From the NCBI GenBank assembly GCA_019456195.1, contig VRUK01000006.1, positions 22,376 through 86,375 on the forward strand: 64,000 nt of DNA, read 5' to 3'. A program made the position numbers and the translations under genes. Positions 57,412-64,000 of the stretch are shown in pieces (position 1 is the first letter of the stretch; each line of letters opens with the position of its first letter). This DNA comes from Planctomycetota bacterium (GTDB lineage Bacteria > Planctomycetota > Phycisphaerae > Sedimentisphaerales > Anaerobacaceae). Under the pieces are notes generated by a model. That model searched no databases. It was not told the origin of the DNA and was given only the letters and a program-made list of their open reading frames with translations.

Positions 57412-57796
57412 TTTCGATTATTCATTATAGGAACATATTTGGGATTTATAAAATTTTGTTTTGTATTCATATAGAAATATAAGGTTTTTTTCCTCCAAAT
57501 GCAAAACTTATAAATAATAAAGCCCCTGCCTCTAAGGTGTGTGGATAAAACAAAACAGGGGCTTAATGACATCCCTCCTTGGAACAAGGCTTCCCTCCCT
57601 GGAATATGAAATACCAAAGGGGGTTTCTTTAATATTAGACTCTTCCCGATTAGAAAATGTTACAGTTTTTTAAAAAAGTTCTGAAATATATCAAAACGAA
57701 GCTTTGCCTATATTGCTGAATTGGCCATACATTGTAGTTGCCCCCGCATGCCGCCAGTGAACCATCAGACTTTAGGGTAAGACTACTGACTTTATA
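57412..57796. other. Intergenic region with an inverted repeat
   Basis: These 385 bases between two minus-strand genes contain no gene I can support. They hold the AAGCCCCTG/CAGGGGCTT inverted repeat described separately, a likely minus-strand terminator. Confidence 0.5.
57520..57564 (-). terminator. Possible terminator with 9-base stem and long loop
   Basis: AAGCCCCTG (57520-57528) pairs with CAGGGGCTT (57556-57564). On the minus strand the stem is followed by a T-rich stretch (TTATTATTTAT), so it could end transcription of the gene stopping at 57797. The 27-base loop makes this a weak candidate. The word AAAAGCCCCTGC recurs at 58527-58537, upstream of the next gene. Confidence 0.45.
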
Positions 57797-58369
57797 TTAC
57801 TCTTCTTTACTCATTTTGTTCTTAACCACATTCTTCTTAGACGTGAGCAGTATTATTATATATACAATAAAAGAAGCAAAAAAGAAGGCAATGCATATAG
57901 TTTCAAGCTCTTTTATGCTGATGACATTTCGATATATGTGACCAGTGAAAATATACGTTATGATTCCCAGGGGAGTGAAACTCCAGTTAAATTCCTTGCT
58001 AGGCCAGAATATTCTTAAATCAATATGGCAAAAGCCATCGATCAGGACATGCAACCAAACACCAATTATTCCAGAGATAACCATCTTCAAGAAATGAGGT
58101 TTATAGGGTATGTGAAATATTCGCATTATTTTCTTGAATATGTGCCGTAATGGATACGCCGCAATCCCCCAGAGCATACCCACCACTCCACCAATCAGCA
58201 GTGTATGACAGTATCGGTGCGGGGGCCATCCTAATCCAAAAATCATTACGACCAAAACCTCGACGTCAACAATCACATTTGCCAGGACAAATACTGGGAT
58301 GTCAATCCACTTTCGAAAAACCAGCCCAAGAAATCCGCTGGGCCCGAAATGATATGGAGTAAAAGGCAT
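57797..58369 (-). CDS. Integral membrane protein, metal-dependent-hydrolase-like
   Basis: A 190-residue membrane protein with about five hydrophobic segments. The start MPFTPYHFGPSGFLGLVFRK, then WIDIPVFVLANVIVDVEVL, closely resembles bacterial YdjM/DUF457-like membrane-bound metal-dependent hydrolases, which open M-P-x-T-P-x-H. His and Asp residues (H7, D34, D36, H52, H55) and IGVWLHVLIDGFCHID in the middle could bind a metal. GAGG lies before the ATG. The function is not established in the family (phospholipase-D-like or regulatory roles are suggested). It is preceded by a 269-base gap and followed by the PAPS-reductase-family gene. Confidence 0.75.
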   Translation of the reverse strand: MPFTPYHFGPSGFLGLVFRKWIDIPVFVLANVIVDVEVLVVMIFGLGWPPHRYCHTLLIGGVVGMLWGIAAYPLRHIFKKIMRIFHIPYKPHFLKMVISGIIGVWLHVLIDGFCHIDLRIFWPSKEFNWSFTPLGIITYIFTGHIYRNVISIKELETICIAFFFASFIVYIIILLTSKKNVVKNKMSKEE

Positions 58370-58638
58370 TTAGACCTCGCTTTGTGGTTAACCGTTAAAT
58401 AATCATCTTTTTGCAGATAGCTTTGAATGAAATCTTTTATCCGTGATTTCGCATTTACATTTCAATGAAGCTCTCCTGTATGTTTAGCATCATTATAATA
58501 CACTTAGTTGTAATAAAACAAATATAAAAGCCCCTGCGGTGCGGAGGGAGAAAAACCAGCTTGCTGTGGGATATTACGGATTTGATTATTATTGCTCGCA
58601 CTTTAGCAATGAACTTGTCCAGGTATTCGACGATTTCA

Positions 58639-59148
58639 CTATGGCTTTTCAGCTTCGTTATTTGCTATGTGCCACTTCAGGTTACCTAAATCTTCTGTTT
58701 TGACAAATTCCACTTGCAAATCAGCAAACAGGACATTGCAGCCCTTACCTTGGTGGTAATCGGTGGTCAAGATTTCAGATCCGCCAGATTGATTCCAGCC
58801 AGGATGGGCTTCAAACAGAACCACTATATCAGGAGGAGCAGGCGTATCCAGTTTTTCTTTGTTCATTGCGTAATTACAAGAGCCTTCAGATGCATCTGGA
58901 CATCTTAAGAGTCTTTTCATTAACTCGGTCTCGTTTTTCTCCTTCTCAATCAGTAAATCACACCATTTTGTTGGTGTCGGGAAATTGTTATCGTAGTCTT
59001 CGGAGTAGTAAAGAATTACCTGGCCAAGGCCGTATAAGTTGCTAGCGCAAAGCAATCGTCTATATTTCCGTTGTACTGTAGGTCGAAGATATTTATAACC
59101 AATGGCAGTGATAATCACTAACACCGAAATAACTATAAGACGCTTCAT
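58639..59148 (-). CDS. Prepilin-like protein with degenerate H-x9-DG end
   Basis: A 169-residue exported protein with one N-terminal hydrophobic helix (MKRLIVISVLVIITAIGYKY) and AGGAGG before the start. The remainder resembles planctomycete type II secretion/DUF1559-like pseudopilins: CASNLYGLGQVILYYSEDYD, then NNFPTPTKW, a cysteine pair, and a C-terminal DYHQGKGCNVLFADLQVEFV. The latter matches the H-x9-D-G motif except that Leu replaces Gly (H...ADL). The canonical G-F-T-L-x-E prepilin peptidase site is missing, so the protein may stay membrane-anchored. It lies alone, upstream of the membrane protein gene and downstream of an FGE-fold gene on the same strand. Confidence 0.75.
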   Translation of the reverse strand: MKRLIVISVLVIITAIGYKYLRPTVQRKYRRLLCASNLYGLGQVILYYSEDYDNNFPTPTKWCDLLIEKEKNETELMKRLLRCPDASEGSCNYAMNKEKLDTPAPPDIVVLFEAHPGWNQSGGSEILTTDYHQGKGCNVLFADLQVEFVKTEDLGNLKWHIANNEAEKP

Positions 59149-59433
59149 AATATAACCTCCTGTCAGTCTTTAAGAACGTCTCGCAACTAATATGATTATA
59201 AATATCTGATTATTGTTAAGCAAGGAGTATTACAAGGCTAATTATTGACTTCGTCCATCCTACGGCCTGCTGGGCGATTTAAATTGGAAGATACAGGACA
59301 ATATGTGGATTGGCTGAGTTAATGAAAAAAGGGCTGCAAGTGGATGCTTATTTGATTGAATGAGTTCTATTTAAGAAATTTTATTTTTTTTTCAGAGTAT
59401 CAGATGGACAGAGTATCAGAGTAACAGTTTCTT

Positions 59434-60330
59434 TCATGGCTGGGAACGAACTACACGAAAACCGAAGTTGCTGCTGCTGATGCCAGGGTAGCCCCTGCTG
59501 CGCTCCGAGCACCGAAGATCATTCTTGAAGTGGCCCCAGGAGCCGCCACGCAAAGAACGGGCATCGCCGGATGAAGGCCCCTTAGGATCGACGATCGGGC
59601 TATAGGAATAATAATCCACACCACAGAAGTCACTGCACCACTCACAAACATTGCCGTGCATGTCAGACAGACCCCAAGGATTGGGTTTCTTCTGCCCCAC
59701 CGAATGAGCATATTTCTGATCCACGGTGGAGGTATTGTCGTTAAACCATGCGTAGTCACCAAGGGACGAGTCACTGTCGCCGAAGCTAAACCGAGTTGTT
59801 GTACCCGCCCGGCAGGCATACTCCCACTCAGCTTCGGTGGGCAACCTGTACGTTTTACCTTCCTGCTGACTCAGCTTCCTGCAAAACTCTGCTGCCTTGT
59901 CCCATCTCATGAATACAGCAGGATTGTTGGCATCCTCCTGAACACATTTATTTCCAGACCATGGCTCGGCATTCATAACTGACTTGTACTGGCCTTGGGT
60001 TACCTCTGTCTGACCCATCCAGAAGCCTTCGGATATATGTACTTGATGCTGAGGTCCCTCGTCGATGTAGTGATCCTTTTCATTTGAAGGATTGCCCATC
60101 ATAAACGAACCGGCGGGAATATAGACAAGCTTCATGCCGATGGAATTGGTTACTACATTGCCCGACTCTTCCGCTGCCACTTCTTGCGCTGCGCCCACAG
60201 GCGTTTTGTCGGTTCCCGTCGGTTGATCGGTGCTTTGATGGTATTTGAGGAAGACTACTATCGAAACAACAGTAATCAACGTAACGATGCAAATAGCGGT
60301 AAGCACCTTTTTTGGTTTTTCTTTCCGCAT
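59434..60330 (-). CDS. Membrane-anchored FGE-sulfatase (SUMF1) fold protein, non-canonical
   Basis: A 298-residue protein with an N-terminal hydrophobic anchor (VLTAICIVTLITVVSIVVFL). The FGE-sulfatase fold starts NSIGMKLVYIPAGSFMMGNP and continues FWMGQTEVTQGQYKSVM, YRLPTEAEWEYACRAGTTT, PNPWGLSDMHGNVCEWCSDF and RSLRGGSWGHFKNDLRCSER, then FGFRV. In true formylglycine-generating enzymes two catalytic Cys follow GGS-[YW] within about eight residues. Here only one Cys is present, in the R-C-S-E-R position seen in the wider family, so sulfatase activation is unlikely. Roles in cell-surface sensing or protein binding are inferred. GAGAGGAA precedes the ATG. Confidence 0.88.
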   Translation of the reverse strand: MRKEKPKKVLTAICIVTLITVVSIVVFLKYHQSTDQPTGTDKTPVGAAQEVAAEESGNVVTNSIGMKLVYIPAGSFMMGNPSNEKDHYIDEGPQHQVHISEGFWMGQTEVTQGQYKSVMNAEPWSGNKCVQEDANNPAVFMRWDKAAEFCRKLSQQEGKTYRLPTEAEWEYACRAGTTTRFSFGDSDSSLGDYAWFNDNTSTVDQKYAHSVGQKKPNPWGLSDMHGNVCEWCSDFCGVDYYSYSPIVDPKGPSSGDARSLRGGSWGHFKNDLRCSERSRGYPGISSSNFGFRVVRSQP

Positions 60331-60940
60331 CGTTCAAGTTCCTCTCTATCTCTAACCATCTGGAAAGTCATATATGATTATAGAATATGTCATCGTAACT
60401 CCAATTGCAATGAGTATATGCAACCGGCTCAAGATTTTCCACAGGACTACTCTAAGAGGTGTTTTATCGTTCTACAATGGCCAAACTCAAGCCGAAGGGT
60501 ATCTCTGAGGGAGTATTAAAGGCAGTTTTGATGGTACAGCCTGTCCGTCGATCATGCATTAATTATCAAGCATATAAAAATCACCCAATTTTCGACAAAA
60601 TACGCTAAAAACCAAAGCAAACAAATTTATCCTCGATGAGTGCTTCCTTGCTTTCCTGTCGGGGACCAAAATTCAACAAAATCAACCACATTCTTGCCCC
60701 GTTAGGTAATTACGCCTATCTAATCGGGATTCACCCAAAATCCCCAATTCTCTAACCTAACTCAAAACTCAAAACTAATTTCCAACCACAACTCATCGAA
60801 AAATGTACCGGACACTTTCAATTCCCCCTGAGGAATTGCTTATGGAAGTGCCATTCGTGGCTATCCCTAGTTTTCCCCTGACCAAACCATAAACATAATA
60901 AACCATAAAGACACCGTCGTTTTCCCTGTCATAAGTTTCT
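60331..60940. other. Intergenic region with dispersed repeats
   Basis: No gene is supported in these 610 bases. The stretch 60587-60700 includes CAATTTTCGACAAAA and AACAAAATCAACCACATTC, words that recur at 63690-63805 and 63940-63998. The short stem CAATTCC/GGAATTG at 60819-60838 has a 6-base loop and could be a weak terminator for the gene ending at 60941. Confidence 0.55.
60587..60700. repeat. Dispersed intergenic repeat, copy 1
   Basis: This copy contains CAATTTTCGACAAAA at 60590-60604 and AACAAAATCAACCACATTC at 60675-60693. Both ends have relatives at 63690-63805 and 63940-63998. The interior differs between copies, so only the ends are conserved. Confidence 0.55.
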
Positions 60941-63277
60941 CTATGTTCTTACTAATCCCGTCAATCCTACAACAAACAATGTAGTCAGCACCCATCCGAT
61001 TACAATATGGCACCAAAGATAACAAAGAAAAACCCCGCCCGAACGAATCTTAAACCACCTCGTCTCACAAAGCACCTTGCCTTTATTAGCATTGGGCAGC
61101 CAGTACTTACCCTGATGCAAGTCAACCACAGGCACAAATGCGTCAATTGAATATGTAATAAACTGGAATGCCGGATATTCGTTATGAATTGTAGCATTCG
61201 TTTTACTGACATCCTCAGCACTCTCAGCATATACCTCTGTCTTGCTCGGACTCATTATCCTGTTCTCGCCATAGTACCCCCAGCAGAACAACGAACTCCC
61301 AAGTATCATCCAAAACAATATCGAACCCAAAAACGGAATTCCCATAGGCCCTTTCCATATAACATCAAAAGGCTTATAGCCATATCCGATCATTGGTCCA
61401 AAAAACTTGTACCACCACCACTGAGTTCTACTCAGTTCTGCACGGTCTTCATTTTTCGCTATAAGCACTTCTGTTGCATCTTTCTCATGACCACTTCTCT
61501 TCAGCACTTCAGCCAATTGCTCGTATGGCTGTGGGCTGAATTCTTCTCCCCCATTAAGCCTTAGCCATTCAATTCGGCTCTTAGCATCTTTAGGTGCATC
61601 ATCACCTAAATTACCATATACTAATCCATGTAGATAAAGATTTCCTTTCTGTGGCCAGCTTTCCTTTTCGTCCAACAATGTCCCTAGCTTGGCAGACCGC
61701 AAATCAAATATTGTTTTCTCAGGTGATTGAATCTTAGTGTAAAAAACGCTCCCTATATTTGCATTCGATAAACTTACCCTGCCCTCTGCCTTAAAACCAT
61801 CGCGGAGATAAACACTACCCTTGACTGTTGCACTCTCGACACAAAGGGCGTCACCTTTAGGGTTTATAAATTCACTCTTATTACAGGATAGATCTTTATC
61901 AATTGTTGCACTTACTAATCTAACCTCCCCTTGAGCCTTAAAACCATTATTTAGAAAAACAGCACCCTTGACATTAAAGCCATCGCCTTGAAGAGCCCTT
62001 CCTAGGGGATTGGAAAATTCACCTTTGCTACAATCGAAATCTCCTCCAATTGTCGCACCTAAGAATTTCACCTCGCCCTCTGACTTGAAACCATCTCTAA
62101 GATTAACACTGCCCTTAACATTTATTGTATCAGCATAAAGAGCCACGCCTTTAGGGTTTATAAATTCACTCTTATTACAGGATAGATTTTTATTAATTGT
62201 TGCACTTATTAATCTAACCTCTCCATGAGCCTTAAAACCTTTATTTAGAAAAACACTTCTCCCAACATGTAATCCATCGGCAGAAAGGGCATAGCCCTCA
62301 GGGTTGATAAATATACCATTTATACAACTAAAATCACGGCCAATTACAGCTGCCCCAAATCTTACCTCACCTTCTGCCTTAAAACCTTCGGAGAGATTGA
62401 CAGAACACTTAACATTTATACCATCGGCACTTAAAGCCCTTCCATCAGGATTGATAAACTCTGCCCTTTTGCAGTCAAGACCTCCAGAGATTTCCGCCTC
62501 TATTAAACACACCTCACCCTCTGCCCTAAAGCCATTACGGAGATAGACAGTACCTGTTATACATGACCGATCGAACAAAAAAGCTTTTTCTTTAGGATTA
62601 ACGAACATACTTCCAGAACAATCGAAATCTCCTCCAATTTCTGTACCTATAAAACTTACGACACCTTCAGTTTTAAAGCCATCGCTTAGAAAAACTCCAC
62701 TTTCAACTTTTATGCCATCCGCAGCAATTCCCCCTGTATATGATCCTTTGAGCGATAACAGCTTGAGCGTACTAAGCACAAGAATTATCGTTTCCTTAAA
62801 CCTACATCCAACGAACATTATAGGATAATCAACTGTCGCAAATTCCAGATCAAGCTCCCCTTCAACTTTCACCCCTACAACCTGAATACCTTTATGAGTG
62901 ACGAACTCTGACGCCTTTCTGTTTGTACAAAGCCATTTTATTTTTTCTGCATGCAATACCCGATCATTTCCCCACTTGTCTGCATTTTCAGGATTGTTTT
63001 CTTCCTTGTTACTGCTTGTGTAATCTGCGACCTTTTCTTTTTCAACTGCCGTAAAGAATTTAATCTCTGCTTCACTAAGTTCGCCAAATCGCCTTTTGGC
63101 AAGCTCTACTAATTCCGATATTTCTTCCATACCATTCACCTTTTTGATATCTTCGACAAGATCTATTTTTTGGTTGACCGACTCTTCGATTGGGAATCTA
63201 TTAGTGCTCTGGATCTCTGCTGTAAGGTTTACACCAATCATCAAGAAAGTTGTAACTACAAAAACTATTCTTTTCAT
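60941..63277 (-). CDS. Membrane protein with seven 49-residue beta-solenoid repeats
   Basis: A 778-residue protein with a signal peptide (MKRIVFVVTTFLMIGVNLTA). A helical linker with charged residues (about 30-120) leads to a repeat domain (about 130-500). There GFKxEGEV-type turns recur seven times at 49-residue spacing, with I-G-G-D-F-D-C and E-F-x-N-P-x-G-x-A-L steps. The look is that of pentapeptide-like beta-solenoids, also seen in actinobacterial proteins called membrane-associated oxidoreductase. The C-terminal about 150 residues carry two hydrophobic helices (about 660-685 and 752-776). Two blocks, 61861-61974 and 62155-62268, are nearly identical, 294 bases (two repeats) apart, showing recent duplication. 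It is likely an envelope sensor or scaffold; no catalytic site is visible. Confidence 0.78.
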   Translation of the reverse strand: MKRIVFVVTTFLMIGVNLTAEIQSTNRFPIEESVNQKIDLVEDIKKVNGMEEISELVELAKRRFGELSEAEIKFFTAVEKEKVADYTSSNKEENNPENADKWGNDRVLHAEKIKWLCTNRKASEFVTHKGIQVVGVKVEGELDLEFATVDYPIMFVGCRFKETIILVLSTLKLLSLKGSYTGGIAADGIKVESGVFLSDGFKTEGVVSFIGTEIGGDFDCSGSMFVNPKEKAFLFDRSCITGTVYLRNGFRAEGEVCLIEAEISGGLDCKRAEFINPDGRALSADGINVKCSVNLSEGFKAEGEVRFGAAVIGRDFSCINGIFINPEGYALSADGLHVGRSVFLNKGFKAHGEVRLISATINKNLSCNKSEFINPKGVALYADTINVKGSVNLRDGFKSEGEVKFLGATIGGDFDCSKGEFSNPLGRALQGDGFNVKGAVFLNNGFKAQGEVRLVSATIDKDLSCNKSEFINPKGDALCVESATVKGSVYLRDGFKAEGRVSLSNANIGSVFYTKIQSPEKTIFDLRSAKLGTLLDEKESWPQKGNLYLHGLVYGNLGDDAPKDAKSRIEWLRLNGGEEFSPQPYEQLAEVLKRSGHEKDATEVLIAKNEDRAELSRTQWWWYKFFGPMIGYGYKPFDVIWKGPMGIPFLGSILFWMILGSSLFCWGYYGENRIMSPSKTEVYAESAEDVSKTNATIHNEYPAFQFITYSIDAFVPVVDLHQGKYWLPNANKGKVLCETRWFKIRSGGVFLCYLWCHIVIGWVLTTLFVVGLTGLVRT
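61861..62268 (-). repeat. Duplicated two-repeat block inside the 778-residue membrane protein gene
   Basis: GGTTTATAAATTCACTCTTA begins at 61861 and again at 62155, 294 bases away, with about 100 bases of near identity after each. 294 bases equal two 49-codon repeats, so the frame is kept. Divergence between other repeats is larger, indicating a recent tandem duplication. Confidence 0.75.
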
Positions 63278-63322
63278 ATATCACAGCTTTACAAAAAATA
63301 GGTCAGACACATTTTTGCTGAC

Positions 63323-63360
63323 ATTTATTATACCTTATTCAGTTCTTTTACTTTTGTTTA
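63323..63360 (-). promoter_or_regulatory. 38-base promoter-like box, copy B
   Basis: Read on the minus strand, TAAACAAAAGTAAAAGA and CTGAATA lead to a consensus -10 TATAAT at 63332-63327 followed by AAAT. The -10 lies about 50 bases before the start of the 778-residue membrane protein gene. It matches the box before the DUF2971 gene at 34 of 38 positions. Confidence 0.6.
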
Positions 63361-63478
63361 CTAACATCCCGAACTTCTCGTCATTCAGATTAATCCCAGC
63401 CTCTTTTGTACCCTCATAAAATACAGATAAACTGTAATCTGTCAAGGAAAACAACAAACAAATCTGACTTTTTCTCAC

Positions 63479-63633
63479 TTCGGTTCGCACCAGTTTTAAT
63501 CACTCCGGAGTTTACCCCCGAGAACCACCTTCTTGGCCTAAAACAGGGGGCATTTCTACCTACGGTTCGCACTAATTTTTTATCACTTCGTGCCTGCGTG
63601 ATTGTTTGATGCTCTTGCTGGCCTCCGGTAGAA
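63479..63633. repeat. Repeat pair, left copy
   Basis: This copy contains CGGTTCGCACCAGTTTTAAT at 63481-63500 and CACTTCGTGCCTGCGTGATT at 63584-63603, followed by a GCT-TGCTGGCCT segment. Both blocks recur next to each other at 63832-63910, while here they are separated by about 75 bases. Confidence 0.7.
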
Positions 63634-63689
63634 ATGCTATATGACTCGTCATCGTGAGCTTGCCCCACCATTTTTCTGAAAAATCGAGC

Positions 63690-63805
63690 AATTTTGCCAA
63701 AAAACACTAAAAAACTAAGAATAACCACCAAAAAACCCCAAAACTGGAGCAAAGCGCAAGTCCTGAGCGGTGTCGAAGGATCAACAAAACCAACCACATT
63801 CTTTA
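63690..63805. repeat. Dispersed intergenic repeat, copy 2
   Basis: This copy has a GAGCAATTTTGCCAAAAAAC start, TCCTGAGCGGTGTCGAAGG at 63751-63780, and AACAAAACCAACCACATTC at its end. It is related to 60587-60700, and its middle shares words with the repeat tail at 31309-31353. Confidence 0.6.
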
Positions 63806-63831
63806 CTAAATATCCCTCTAAATGTGCTGCC

Positions 63832-63910
63832 TTCGGTTCGCACCAGTTTAATCACTCCGGCACTTCGTGCCTGCGTGATTGTATGATGCTCCTGCTGGCC
63901 TTCGGCAGCA
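63832..63910. repeat. Repeat pair, right copy
   Basis: TTCGGTTCGCACCAGTTTAA is joined directly to CACTTCGTGCCTGCGTGATT here, while the left copy at 63479-63633 has an insert. About 48 of the last 50 bases of the second block can be aligned with only a few substitutions. Confidence 0.7.
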
Positions 63911-63939
63911 TAAATTATTTGCAAAAAGCATCGAAAATT

Positions 63940-64000
63940 GCTCAATTTTCGACAAATAAAAGCTCAAAAACAACCAAAACCAACAAAACAACCACATTTA
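63940..64000. repeat. Dispersed intergenic repeat, copy 3, cut by the window edge
   Basis: This copy contains CTCAATTTTCGACAAATAAA and AACAAAACAACCACATT. It is a shorter version of the copies at 60587 and 63690, and the window ends inside or just after it. Confidence 0.55.

Larger units (their letters stand above)
63278..64000. other. Intergenic region with repeats at the right edge
   Basis: Apart from the promoter-like box, this region is a patchwork of short repeats and has no supported gene. The frames 63406-63609 and 63414-63797 read through the repeats and lack ribosome sites or protein-like composition. Confidence 0.6.

Noticed and set aside
63414..63797. 127-codon minus-strand frame at the right edge
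   Set aside because: It runs across intergenic repeat copies and has no ribosome site; similar frames are by-products of the repeat family.
1..64000. tRNA, rRNA and CRISPR arrays
   Set aside because: I looked for T-loop-like words and for regularly spaced repeats with unique spacers; none was convincing. A covariance-model scan would settle the RNA question.

Overview
The window looks like a chromosome segment from a planctomycete of the class Phycisphaerae (Sedimentisphaerales-like). This is inferred from gene content, not from a marker gene. The clues are a dense set of secreted carbohydrate-active proteins, a sulfatase, Tat-exported Gfo/Idh and phosphoesterase proteins, a degenerate 'H-x9-DG' pseudopilin-like protein, URO-D and DUF2961 proteins, and intergenic repeats rich in CAAACCCAATT. 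No rRNA, tRNA, CRISPR array or intact insertion sequence was seen.

Layout. (1) 1-4645, plus strand: the tail of a NuoE/HndA-like subunit, a NuoF/HndC-like diaphorase and a Cys-type molybdenum/tungsten formate dehydrogenase. Together they form a soluble NAD(P)-linked, possibly bifurcating, formate dehydrogenase. (2) 4712-12756, minus strand: a four-gene unit with a secreted protein, a GH38-type mannosidase, a URO-D/methyltransferase-like protein and an SSS symporter. (3) 13364-25188, plus strand: a 988-residue Ala/Glu/Lys coiled coil capped by Cys clusters, then a complete two-partner secretion pair made of an FhaC/ShlB transporter and a 2071-residue filamentous exoprotein. (4) 25374-27626: two unrecognised exported proteins, with a MITE-like inverted-repeat element upstream. 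(5) 27939-30559: an accessory trio of a DUF2971 protein, a protein with an Rx4H HEPN-like motif, and a small multi-pass membrane protein. (6) 31385-34587: a nucleoside salvage module with a CNT transporter, uridine kinase and adenosine-kinase-like PfkB kinase. (7) 34629-56447: a polysaccharide and surface-metabolism island. It holds a GH106 rhamnosidase, a GH172/DUF2961 protein, a Gfo/Idh oxidoreductase, a putative glycosidase, a ceramidase-like hydrolase, a PQQ-propeller/methyltransferase chimera, an SGNH-like hydrolase, a metallophosphoesterase, a parallel beta-helix protein, a sulfatase and a secreted unknown. (8) 56734-63277, minus strand: a PAPS-reductase-family protein, a membrane protein, a pseudopilin-like protein, an FGE-fold protein lacking the FGE cysteine pair, and a membrane protein with seven 49-residue repeats. 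(9) 60580-60720 and 63470-64000: dispersed intergenic repeats.

How the genes fit together. The organism appears to be an anaerobic or facultative heterotroph. It would cut rhamnose-, mannose- and sulfate-containing polysaccharides outside the cell, import small products and salvage nucleosides, with formate as an electron carrier. The least explained parts are the coiled-coil protein beside the secretion pair, the DUF2971/HEPN-like/membrane trio, the propeller-methyltransferase chimera, and a 38-base promoter-like box found before two unrelated genes (28880-28917 and 63323-63360). All functional calls come from motifs read by eye; no database search was run.
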